From Stenotrophomonas maltophilia (GTDB taxonomy: Bacteria > Pseudomonadota > Gammaproteobacteria > Xanthomonadales > Xanthomonadaceae): a stretch of 64,000 nucleotides of DNA. Under the pieces are notes generated by a model. The model ran no database searches. It saw only the letters and a list, made by a program, of their open reading frames with translations, and had not been told where the DNA came from. How positions within the stretch are numbered: position 1 is the stretch's first letter; each line of letters starts with the position of its first letter. Shown here piece by piece: positions 56,652 through 64,000 of the stretch. The position numbers and the translations under genes are program-made. The stretch spans positions 248,001-312,000 of the forward strand of contig NZ_NEQV01000001.1 of NCBI RefSeq assembly GCF_002799245.1, in the 5' to 3' direction.

Positions 56652-58027
56652 TCAGTGGACCCCCCAGCCTGCACCGGCGCCTGCTCGCCTTCCTGGCGTT
56701 GCCGATGCTGGGCCTGCTCACCTTCAATACGATCCTGGCCTATTACGTTGCGCTGGACTATTCCAACCGCATCCACGACCGCAACCTGATCGACGACACG
56801 CACTCGTTCGCGCAGATGCTGAGCACCATGCCGGTGACCAGTGACCTGTCTCCGCAGGCGCGTTTCCTGATCGAGTACGACCCCGACGGCCATCGCTATT
56901 TCAACGTCGACAGCAGCCGCAAGGGAACGCTCAGCGGCAACGCGGACTTCAGCCCGTATGCCCCCTCGCAGGACTGCACCGGGGTGCATCCGGCGCTGTA
57001 CGACGGCAACCTCAACGGCCAGCAGGTGCGCATGGCCACTGTCTGCACGCAGGCGATGAACGATCCGCAGGACCAGCTGGCGGTGACCGTCGCCGAAAGC
57101 ATGGCCGACCGTCGCCAGCGCGCACGCGAAATCCTGATGATCATCATCCCGCTGATGACCATGCTGGCGCTGGGCACCGCCGCGCTGGTGTGGTTCGGCG
57201 TGACCTACGGCCTGCGCATCCTGACGCCACTGAGGACCCGCCTGGCGCAGCGCCGGGGCGAACTGGCGCCGATCTCCGATGCCGACGTGCCGGAGGAGAT
57301 CCAGCCGCTGATCAGCACCATCGACGATCTGTTTGCCCGCCAGGCGGAGATGATCACGCTGCAGAACCGCTTCATCGCCGATGCCGCGCACCAGCTGCGC
57401 TCACCGTTGGCCGGCATGGCCCTGCACGTGGACCAGGCACTGGCCCACGGTGACCCGGACACGGTGCGCGAGGCGCTGCAGCACATCCGCCGGCTCAACC
57501 AGCGCACGGCGCGGGTCAGCACCCAGCTGCTGGCGCTGAGCCGGGCCCAGACCGTGCCCGATACCGTGGAAGCACTGGACCTGTGCGAGCTGGTACCGCA
57601 GTGGGTCGGCATGCGCGTGCCCGAAGCGATCCGCGATGGCATCGATCTGGGTTACCGCGGCAGCCCCCACCCGCTGCGCGTGCTCGGCAATGGTGCCCAG
57701 CTGCAGGAAGCACTGGACAACCTGATCGACAATGCGCTGCGCTATGCCGGCCGCGATGCGACCGTCACGGTCGGCGTGCACGCGCTGGATGACAATGACG
57801 TCGAACTGTACGTGGAGGACAACGGACCCGGCGTACCCGAGGACGTAATGCCGCGGCTGGGCGAGCGCTTCTTCCGCGCCCCCGGCACCACCGCCAGCGG
57901 CACCGGCCTGGGCCTGGCCATCGCCCATGAGGCGGTGGAGCATCTCGGCGGCCGCCTGACCTTCCTCAACCGCGCCGGTGGCGGCCTGAGGGTCGCCATC
58001 ACGCTGCCGCTGCTGAAGGCCCCCTGA
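56648..58027 (+). CDS. Sensor histidine kinase, TctE/QseC-type
   Basis: 459 residues from a GTG that overlaps the regulator stop. Two transmembrane helices (about 11-33 and 163-187) enclose a periplasmic domain of the 2CSK_N type (about 35-160, with Cys110 and Cys133). HisKA follows with His248 (IADAAHQLRSPLAGM), then the ATPase domain with LIDNALRYAG, VEDNGPGVP and GTGLGLAIA. The input signal is unknown; carboxylates are sensed by several TctE relatives. The hydrolase gene starts 80 bases downstream. Confidence 0.93.
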   Translation: MISGPPSLHRRLLAFLALPMLGLLTFNTILAYYVALDYSNRIHDRNLIDDTHSFAQMLSTMPVTSDLSPQARFLIEYDPDGHRYFNVDSSRKGTLSGNADFSPYAPSQDCTGVHPALYDGNLNGQQVRMATVCTQAMNDPQDQLAVTVAESMADRRQRAREILMIIIPLMTMLALGTAALVWFGVTYGLRILTPLRTRLAQRRGELAPISDADVPEEIQPLISTIDDLFARQAEMITLQNRFIADAAHQLRSPLAGMALHVDQALAHGDPDTVREALQHIRRLNQRTARVSTQLLALSRAQTVPDTVEALDLCELVPQWVGMRVPEAIRDGIDLGYRGSPHPLRVLGNGAQLQEALDNLIDNALRYAGRDATVTVGVHALDDNDVELYVEDNGPGVPEDVMPRLGERFFRAPGTTASGTGLGLAIAHEAVEHLGGRLTFLNRAGGGLRVAITLPLLKAP

Positions 58028-58107
58028 CCCGCACCGGGGCGCTGAAAGGCTGGCGAAAATCGCGCTTGCGATCCTGACCATCCCCACTGCCGTCCCGGAG
58101 CCGCCAG

Positions 58108-58944
58108 GTGACCGAATCGCACGACTTCTTCCTCCCCGGTGGCCCGCAGGGCGTGCTGCTGGTCCACGGCCTGACCGGCACCCCGGCGGAAATGCGCATG
58201 CTGGGCAAGGGCCTGAACAACGCCGGTTTCACCGTGCACGGCGTGCAGCTGCCCGGCCATTGCGGCACCGTGGATGACCTGCTGGCGACCACCTGGGAAC
58301 AGTGGTACCAGGGCGTGGAAGATGCGGCGGCAAGCCTGCGCGGCAAGGTCGACCAGCTGTTCGTCGGTGGCCTGTCGATGGGCGCGGTACTGTCGCTGGC
58401 CCTGGCCGCACGCCGCCCCGAGTGGGTATCCGGCGTCGGTGTCTATGGCGCCACCTTCCGCTACGACGGCTGGAACATCCCCGCCGTGGCCCGCCTGTCG
58501 TTCCTGCTGCCGTGGTTCAAGCGCTTCAACATCGGCCGCGACCGCATGTTCATGGAAGAACCGCCCTACGGCCTGCGTGACGAACGCCTGCGCGCCCAGG
58601 TCAGCGCTGCCATGCTGTCCGGCGACAGCGCGGCGGCCGGCCTTCCGGGCAACCCCTGGCACGCGCTGGCCGAGATGCGCGCCCTGAGCAACTGGACCCG
58701 CCGCCACCTGCACCAGGTCACCGCGCCGTGCCTGGTGATGCATGCCCGCGAAGACGATGTGGCCAGCATGGGCAACGCCGAGCTGGTGATGTCGCGGGTC
58801 AGCGGCCCGAAGGAACTGGTGGTGCTGGAAGACAGCTACCACATGATCACGATCGACCGCGAACGCCGCGATGTGATCCGCCGCAGCGCGCGCTTCTTCA
58901 CCGAGATCGGTGAACGCAGCGGCGTCCTCAAGGCGGTGGCCTGA
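58108..58944 (+). CDS. Alpha/beta hydrolase, Est30-like carboxylesterase
   Basis: 278 residues from GTG. VLLVHGLTGTP (oxyanion loop), GLSMGAV with nucleophile Ser90, REDDVAS (Asp) and SYHMITID (His) give a full triad. This is close to the small carboxylesterases of the EstD/Est30 group, which have a cap and take short acyl esters. It is followed after one base by the first EmrE-like gene, so it likely belongs to that operon. Frames upstream give no better start. Confidence 0.9.
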   Translation: MTESHDFFLPGGPQGVLLVHGLTGTPAEMRMLGKGLNNAGFTVHGVQLPGHCGTVDDLLATTWEQWYQGVEDAAASLRGKVDQLFVGGLSMGAVLSLALAARRPEWVSGVGVYGATFRYDGWNIPAVARLSFLLPWFKRFNIGRDRMFMEEPPYGLRDERLRAQVSAAMLSGDSAAAGLPGNPWHALAEMRALSNWTRRHLHQVTAPCLVMHAREDDVASMGNAELVMSRVSGPKELVVLEDSYHMITIDRERRDVIRRSARFFTEIGERSGVLKAVA

Positions 58945-58945
58945 G

Positions 58946-59305
58946 ATGGGGGCACTCGCCACGCTGCTGTGGCTGGCCAATGTCGTGCTCGATACCGGTG
59001 GCCAGCTCGCCTTCAAGGCCGCCGCCAGCGATCCGCAGGATGGCGAAGGACTGCAACGCTGGAAACACATGCTCAGCCGCCCCTGGCTGTGGATCGGCAT
59101 CGCCTGCTACGTGCTTGAGTTCGTCGCCTGGATCGCGTTCCTGTCACTGGTTCCGCTGTCCAAGGGCGTGCTGCTGGGCTCGATCAACATCGTTGCGCTG
59201 ATGATCGCCGGCCGCATCCTGTTCCGCGAGAAGCTCACGCCATTGCGGGTGACCGGCATGCTGCTGGTCACTGCCGGCGTGGCGGTGGTGGGGGCCGGCT
59301 CATGA
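58946..59305 (+). CDS. EmrE/ArnE-like small membrane protein, first of a pair
   Basis: 119 residues with four hydrophobic segments. ANVVLDTGGQLAFKAAAS is the first-helix motif and FLSLVPLSKGVLLGSINIVALMIAGRILFREKLTP is a typical EamA/SMR C-terminal half. It starts one base after the hydrolase stop, and its end overlaps the next gene by four bases (ATGA). Such paired four-helix proteins are known as ArnE/ArnF flippases or SMR heteromers; the cargo here is unknown. Confidence 0.85.
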   Translation: MGALATLLWLANVVLDTGGQLAFKAAASDPQDGEGLQRWKHMLSRPWLWIGIACYVLEFVAWIAFLSLVPLSKGVLLGSINIVALMIAGRILFREKLTPLRVTGMLLVTAGVAVVGAGS

Positions 59306-59700
59306 GGCGCCTGTATGTGATCGGTTTCCCCCTGCTGATGGCCTTCGACACGCTGGCCCAGCTGTGCTTCAAGTACGCCGGAGACGCGGCGCTGCCGGTC
59401 GAGGCCAACACTGCCTGGCTGCTGCGCGTGCTGTCGCAGCCGTGGGTGTATGGCGCCATCCTCGGCTACGTCGGCGCGTTCTTCACCTGGATGAGCCTGC
59501 TGCGCCATGCGCCGATCGGCCCTGCATTCGCGGCTTCGCATCTGGAAGTGATCAGCGTGCTGCTGCTCTCGGCCTGGCTGCTGAAAGAGCCGCTCACCCT
59601 GCACCACCTGGTCGGTGCGGTACTGATCGTGGCCGGCATCGTCTGCCTCGGCCGCGCCGAAGCGGACGACCCGCACAGTCCCGCCGAAAGCACTTCGTGA
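59302..59700 (+). CDS. EmrE/ArnF-like small membrane protein, second of the pair
   Basis: 132 residues with four hydrophobic segments: FPLLMAFDTLAQLCFKYAG, then WVYGAILGYVGAFFTWMSLL, then the motif ASHLEVISVLLLSAWLLKEPLT and VGAVLIVAGIVCLG. The overlap of start and upstream stop suggests coupled synthesis of the two subunits. The two chains are only distantly similar, as expected for an antiparallel heterodimer. The DegT aminotransferase starts 10 bases after its stop. Confidence 0.85.
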   Translation: MRRLYVIGFPLLMAFDTLAQLCFKYAGDAALPVEANTAWLLRVLSQPWVYGAILGYVGAFFTWMSLLRHAPIGPAFAASHLEVISVLLLSAWLLKEPLTLHHLVGAVLIVAGIVCLGRAEADDPHSPAESTS

Positions 59701-59710
59701 GCGGACCGCG

Positions 59711-60919
59711 ATGAGCCTGTTCGCGCGCGAACTGCCTCCGACGGCTGGCCTGCCGATGCAGGCCAGCGACTTCCTTCCCGGTGGCGGCGACCTGCGCGAA
59801 ATCCTGGCCAGCCAGCTCGGCACACCCCCACTGCAGCTGACCTGTTCCGGCACCCACGCGCTGCTGATCGCACTGCGCACCCTGCGCAAGCGTGCGCCCA
59901 AGCGCGATACCGTGATCATGCCGGCCTATACCTGCCCGCTGGTGCCAATCGCGGTGCACAGCCTCGGCCTGCGCGTGCAGCTGTGCGATACCCGGCGTGG
60001 CCATTTCGACTTCGAGCCCGGACAGCTCAGGCGCCTGGCCGATGCACGCACGCTGGCGATCCTGCCGACCCACCTCGGCGGGCGCATCGCCGATGTTGAA
60101 CTGGCCTGCGAGGTCGCCCGCGACGCCGGCGCCTGGGTCATCGAAGATGCCGCGCAGGCGCTGGGCGCCCGGGTCGGCAACAGCAGTGTCGGCCTGCGTG
60201 GCGACATCGGATTCTTCAGCCTGGCCGCCGGCAAGGGGTTGAGCCTGCACGAAGGTGGCCTGCTGGTCAGCCGCGATGACGAGCTGCGCGCCGCGCTGGC
60301 CGGACATGCCGCCGAACAGGTGCGTTTCAGCCTGCGCTGGGAGCTGCTTCGCAGTGCGCAGCTGCTCGGCCTTGCCGCCTGCTATCGCCCCTCGCTGCTG
60401 TCGCTGGTGTACGGCAATCCGCTGCGCAGCGCACTTCAGCGCGGCGATCTGGAAGAAGCGGTCGGCGACATTTTCCCGCTGGACATACCGCAGCACCGGG
60501 TCAGCCAATGGCGGCAGAACGTCGGCGCCCATGCCGCACGGCGGCTGCCTGCATTCCTGCAGGCCGGGCGCCTGCGCGCATTGCAGCTGCGCGTGCAGTT
60601 GGCACAGCTGCCGGCGGTGGAGGTGGTTGATGGCCTGGCCGGTACCGGCGGCACCTGGCCGATGCTGATGCTGCTGCTGCCCAGCCAGCGCGCCCGCGAT
60701 GCTGCACTGGACGAACTGTGGCCGCGTGGCCTCGGTGCCAGCCGCATGTTCATCCATGCCCTGCCCGACTACGCCTACCTGCGTGGCATCGTGGCGCAGG
60801 ACGACATGCCCAATGCGCGCGACTTCGCCGCACGCATGCTGACCCTCGGCAACAGCGCCTGGCAGACCGGTGAAGAGACCGCGCAGATCCTGCGGGCACT
60901 GGCCGCTGCGCAGGCCTGA
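59711..60919 (+). CDS. DegT/DnrJ/EryC1/StrS family aminotransferase
   Basis: 402 residues. The fold-type I core shows TCSGTHALLIALRTL, YTCPLVPIAVHSLG, VIEDAAQALGARVG (Asp146 contacts the PLP ring) and FFSLAAGKGLSLHEGG with Lys175 as the Schiff-base lysine, four residues after the FS motif as in the family. These enzymes transaminate sugar ketones or act in secondary metabolism. In the Arn pathway an aminotransferase of this family works with a pair of small flippases, which is the arrangement here, but the other arn genes are absent. Its substrate is therefore open. Confidence 0.9.
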   Translation: MSLFARELPPTAGLPMQASDFLPGGGDLREILASQLGTPPLQLTCSGTHALLIALRTLRKRAPKRDTVIMPAYTCPLVPIAVHSLGLRVQLCDTRRGHFDFEPGQLRRLADARTLAILPTHLGGRIADVELACEVARDAGAWVIEDAAQALGARVGNSSVGLRGDIGFFSLAAGKGLSLHEGGLLVSRDDELRAALAGHAAEQVRFSLRWELLRSAQLLGLAACYRPSLLSLVYGNPLRSALQRGDLEEAVGDIFPLDIPQHRVSQWRQNVGAHAARRLPAFLQAGRLRALQLRVQLAQLPAVEVVDGLAGTGGTWPMLMLLLPSQRARDAALDELWPRGLGASRMFIHALPDYAYLRGIVAQDDMPNARDFAARMLTLGNSAWQTGEETAQILRALAAAQA

Positions 60920-61087
60920 AACCGCGATTTCCAGGGCATCCCGCCCATTCATGAAACCCGATTCCTGAACACTTTCCCCACCCTGCGGTGCAGGCTTTCA
61001 ACAGGAAAGGAACGAGAAAGGCTGCCTGCCTACATTGAGCCTGCCCCGGCGCCGTGCCGGACGCCTTTCTCATCGACGGACCTGCCC

Positions 61088-61804
61088 ATGCACTGGAGCA
61101 TCCTGTGTGACTTCGACGGCACCATCAGCCTCGAAGATGTCATCGACTCGCTGCTGGAGAAGTACGGCCAGCCGGGCTGGCAGGACCTGGAAGACCAGTG
61201 GAAGGCGGGAAAGATCGGCTCGCGTGAATGCATGCAGGGCCAGGTGCGGCTGCTGAAGCTGGATCCGGCCACGCTCGATGCGCACCTGGACCAGGTGCAG
61301 ATCGATCCGGGCTTCGTCGCCTTCGTCGCCCGCGCCGAGCAGCTGGGCCTGCCGCTGCGCATCGTCAGCGACGGCCTGGACTATGCGATCCACCGCATCC
61401 TCGCCAACCATGGCCTGTCGCGGCTGCCGGTGGTGGCCAACCACCTGCGCTGGTGCGAGGACCATTGGGAACTGGAGTCGCCCTACCAGGCCGAAGGGTG
61501 CCGCAGCGGCACCTGCAAGTGCACCTGCGCCGCGCAGGCACGTGCCGATGAAGCGCCGCGCGTGCTGATGATCGGCGACGGCAGTTCGGACTTCTGCGTG
61601 TCCGAGGATGCCGACTTCGTGTTCGCCAAGCGCCGCCTGATCACCCATTGCACCCATGCCGGCATCGAGCATGCCGCCATCGATACCTTCCACGATGCAA
61701 TCGCACTGCTGCCGCGCTTGCTCGATGGCAGCCTGCTGCAGCCACGTCGCCTCGACGCCAGCCCGCAGCCCGCCGCACTGCCCCTGCTGCTGGCCACCGC
61801 CTGA
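61088..61804 (+). CDS. MtnX/SerB-like HAD-IB phosphatase with Cys cluster
   Basis: 238 residues. HAD motif I is CDFDGTIS (Asp8 nucleophile, Asp10 acid), motif II RIVSDGLDY and motif III/IV CKCTC...MIGDGSSDFCV. A cluster Cys138, Cys143, Cys145 and Cys147 surrounds Lys144, the HAD lysine; MtnX proteins carry a similar Cys-rich loop, so it may bind a metal or be structural. The family dephosphorylates small phosphorylated metabolites. It starts 168 bases after the DegT gene; CAGGAAAGGAACG lies in the gap. Confidence 0.88.
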   Translation: MHWSILCDFDGTISLEDVIDSLLEKYGQPGWQDLEDQWKAGKIGSRECMQGQVRLLKLDPATLDAHLDQVQIDPGFVAFVARAEQLGLPLRIVSDGLDYAIHRILANHGLSRLPVVANHLRWCEDHWELESPYQAEGCRSGTCKCTCAAQARADEAPRVLMIGDGSSDFCVSEDADFVFAKRRLITHCTHAGIEHAAIDTFHDAIALLPRLLDGSLLQPRRLDASPQPAALPLLLATA

Positions 61805-61868
61805 GCATTCCCCTCCAAGCACGCTCCCCCGTTGCCCCTTTCGAACGTCCTTCACGGAACCGAACTGC

Positions 61869-63269
61869 ATGAACATTTTTGACAAGAACGCCGATTCGGC
61901 TGCCTCCGATGCGCAGCTGCTGGCCGACGAAGCCCGCTACAGCTCCTTCGGCGATACCGTCCACTACGTCGACCCGCCGAAGATCTTCCAGCGCGGCGAA
62001 GGCAGCTACATGTTCGACGGTGCGGGCGTGCCCTACCTCGACCTGCAGATGTGGTACTCGGCCTGCAACTTCGGCTACAGCAACAAGCGCCTGAACGACG
62101 CGCTGAAGGACCAGATCGACACCCTGCCGCAGGTCGCCAGCCAGTACCTGCACCCGACCCGCGTGCAGCTGGCCAAGACCATTGCCGTGGACATGCACGA
62201 GAAGTTCGGCCTCGACGGCCGCGTGCACTTCAACGTCGGCGGCGCGCAGGCCATTGAAGACTCGCTGAAGATCGTGCGCAACGCGCGCGGTGGCAAGAGC
62301 CTGATGTTCGCCTTTGAAGGTGGCTACCACGGGCGTACCCTGGGTGCATCGTCGATCACCTCCAGCTACCGCTACCGCCGCCGCTACGGCCACTTCGGCG
62401 AGCGCGCGATGTTCATCCCGTTCCCGTACCCCTTCCGTCGCCCGAAGGGCATGACCCCGGATGAGTACTCCGACCACTGCGTGTGGCAGTTCGAGCGCCT
62501 GTTCGAAAGCGAGTACAACGGCGTGTGGGATCCCAAGGTCGGCCAGGCCGAGTACGCCGCGTTCTACGTCGAGCCGATCCAGGGCACCGGTGGTTACGTC
62601 ATCCCGCCGCGCAACTTCTTCACCGGCCTCAAGCGCGTGCTGGACAAGTACGGCATCCTGATGGTTGTCGATGAAATCCAGATGGGCTTCTGGCGCACCG
62701 GCAAGCTGTGGTCGATCGAGCACTTCGGCGTGACTCCGGACGTGCTGGTGTTCGGCAAGGCGCTGACCAACGGCCTGAATCCGCTGTCGGGCCTGTGGGC
62801 GCGCGAAGAGCTGATCAACCCGACCGTGTTCCCGCCGGGCTCCACCCACTCCACCTTCAACTCCAACCCGCTGGGCACCCGCCTGGGCCTGGAAGTGCTG
62901 AAGCTGGGCAAGGAAATGGATTACGAGCGCACCGTGCCGGAAAAGGGTGCGTACTTCCTCGACGGCCTGCGTGGCCTGCAGAAGCGCCACCCGGAAATCG
63001 GCGATGTCGACGGCCTGGGCCTGGCCCTGCGCGCCGAGATCTGCCAGACCGACGGCTACACCCCGAACAAGGAACTGCTGGACCGCATGGTCGACATCGG
63101 CCTGGCCGGTGACCTCCTGCACGACGGCAAGCGCATGGGCCTCGTGCTCGACGTGGGTGGCTGGTACAAGAACGTGATCACCTTCGCGCCGTCGCTGGAC
63201 ATCAGCTACGAAGAGATCGACCTGGCGATCACCCTGCTCGACCAGGCGCTGACCAAGGCCAAGGGCTGA
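61869..63269 (+). CDS. Class III PLP-dependent aminotransferase
   Basis: 466 residues. The fold-type I motifs are FNVGGAQAIEDSLKIVRNAR, FEGGYHGRTLGAS, VVDEIQMGFWRTG (Asp268, pyridoxal N contact) and FGKALTNGLNPLSG with Lys297 forming the Schiff base. The family moves amino groups from omega-amino acids such as diaminobutyrate, ornithine or 2,4-diamines. It sits between the HAD phosphatase and the acyltransferase-like gene, 64 bases after the first. The exact substrate cannot be read from the sequence. Confidence 0.93.
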   Translation: MNIFDKNADSAASDAQLLADEARYSSFGDTVHYVDPPKIFQRGEGSYMFDGAGVPYLDLQMWYSACNFGYSNKRLNDALKDQIDTLPQVASQYLHPTRVQLAKTIAVDMHEKFGLDGRVHFNVGGAQAIEDSLKIVRNARGGKSLMFAFEGGYHGRTLGASSITSSYRYRRRYGHFGERAMFIPFPYPFRRPKGMTPDEYSDHCVWQFERLFESEYNGVWDPKVGQAEYAAFYVEPIQGTGGYVIPPRNFFTGLKRVLDKYGILMVVDEIQMGFWRTGKLWSIEHFGVTPDVLVFGKALTNGLNPLSGLWAREELINPTVFPPGSTHSTFNSNPLGTRLGLEVLKLGKEMDYERTVPEKGAYFLDGLRGLQKRHPEIGDVDGLGLALRAEICQTDGYTPNKELLDRMVDIGLAGDLLHDGKRMGLVLDVGGWYKNVITFAPSLDISYEEIDLAITLLDQALTKAKG

Positions 63270-63298
63270 GGCCGGATGCGCTGCCGGTTCCCGTGCCG

Positions 63299-64000
63299 AT
63301 GGAGATGACGTCACGTGCGTCCAGCACCGCGCTGGAACCGGCCGCGCTGCTGGAGGGCTTCCTGGCCCATCCGCCGCTCGGATTCGAGGCAGGCCGCCTT
63401 CCCAGCGGCCTGCCGACCTTCCGTGCGCCGCTGGACCTGACCACCACGATGGATGACGGGCTGCGCGGCAAGCTGCTCGGCCTGCCGCTGTCGCGCCTGT
63501 GGCGGCCATGGATCACCTGGAAGACCTGCTTCGTCGGTGCCACCAGCACCGAATACACCCCGTTGCCGGCACATGTGGCGCCGGAGGCGCTGGCTGAGGA
63601 CGTGACGCGTCACGCGATCGGCGATACGCGCCTGCTGGTGGTCAAGGACCTGGCGATCGATTCACCGCTGCTGGACGACGCCGCCAACGCACACAGCGGC
63701 GCCTTCCTGCAGGCGCTGCTGGAACGCGGCTTCGTCGAACTGGAAGGCATGCCGCTGGCCTGGGTGGCGATCGATTTCGATTCGCTCGACGGCTATCTCG
63801 GCCGCCTGTCGTCCTCGCGCCGCAAGAACATCCGGCGCAAGCTGCGCTCGCGTGATGACCTGCAGATCGACTGCATCGCCACCGGTGATCCGGCCCTGGC
63901 CGACCCGCAGCTGCAGGCCGAACTGTACGCGCTGTACCTGGGCGTGTACGCGCAGAGCGCGGTGCATTTCGACCAGCTCGACCTGCCCTATTTCCAGTAC
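63299..64000 (+). CDS. GNAT-like acyltransferase, COG3146-type (partial, runs off right edge)
   Basis: The first 234 residues are in the window. YLGRLSSSRRKNIRRKLRSR and LYLGVYAQSAVHFDQLDL match the COG3146 acyltransferase family (also called peptidogalycan biosynthesis proteins), which relate to FemAB/GNAT enzymes. The start is uncertain: ATG 63299 is chosen over GTG 63293 and ATG 63305, and none has a strong ribosome site. It starts 29 bases after the aminotransferase gene. It may attach an acyl or aminoacyl group to the product of the upstream enzymes. Confidence 0.8.
   Translation, partial: MEMTSRASSTALEPAALLEGFLAHPPLGFEAGRLPSGLPTFRAPLDLTTTMDDGLRGKLLGLPLSRLWRPWITWKTCFVGATSTEYTPLPAHVAPEALAEDVTRHAIGDTRLLVVKDLAIDSPLLDDAANAHSGAFLQALLERGFVELEGMPLAWVAIDFDSLDGYLGRLSSSRRKNIRRKLRSRDDLQIDCIATGDPALADPQLQAELYALYLGVYAQSAVHFDQLDLPYFQY

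Overview
The window is a high-GC gammaproteobacterial chromosome segment that reads as Stenotrophomonas, most likely the S. maltophilia complex. The reasons are the Xanthomonadaceae-type gene content (bTHX ribosomal protein with an Ala/Lys tail, M13 peptidase lipoprotein, creBCD, Ada-AlkA fusion) and above all many short palindromes starting with GTAG. These match the SMAG repetitive extragenic palindromes described for S. maltophilia. There is no rRNA, tRNA, phage, IS element or CRISPR array. I count 55 protein genes, two of them cut by the window edges.

Layout, left to right. 1-9.7 kb: end of an ABC exporter, a periplasmic serine hydrolase, a VOC/DUF72/DMT run, an AAA ATPase, two diguanylate cyclases and RluF. 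9.8-18.4 kb: a membrane PAS-GGDEF-EAL protein, a DEAD-box helicase, an S4 protein, a ubiquinone-type FAD hydroxylase and three small envelope proteins. 18.5-21.1 kb: an alkylation-repair pair (Ada-AlkA fusion and Ogt) between two inverted copies of a composite repeat. 21.2-30 kb: NPP phosphodiesterase, bTHX, a zinc-related block (MerC-like protein, ZnuD-like receptor, and Zur further on) and a TetR-MFS-HlyD efflux operon. 30-37.4 kb: gltX, M28 peptidase and creBCD. 37.5-48.8 kb: rlmJ, GNAT, mfd, HD-GYP, M13 peptidase, gpmA, nfi and a CDF zinc-type exporter. 48.9-58 kb: FepA-like receptor with a Fur box, a DosC-type globin-coupled cyclase, an MFS/HxlR divergent pair, a phosphatase and a two-component system. 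58.1-64 kb: a same-strand run of hydrolase, two EmrE-like proteins, a DegT aminotransferase, a HAD phosphatase, a class III aminotransferase and an acyltransferase-like protein. This run looks like an unassigned biosynthetic locus that continues beyond the window.

Several regulatory circuits can be proposed from the sequence. A Zur-like operator lies in the MerC/ZnuD divergent region, with zur itself 6 kb away. A cre-type direct repeat lies in front of creD. A Fur box lies in front of the FepA-like gene and also upstream of dosC. Five c-di-GMP enzymes with different domain states occur in 53 kb. Intergenic space is dominated by repeats: SMAG monomers and dimers, two 26-28 bp perfect inverted repeats, a GGGGTCAG palindrome, an array that alternates two palindrome families, and a 16-bp minisatellite. 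In several places a repeat supplies all or part of a stop codon. Many start codons are judgement calls and are marked so.
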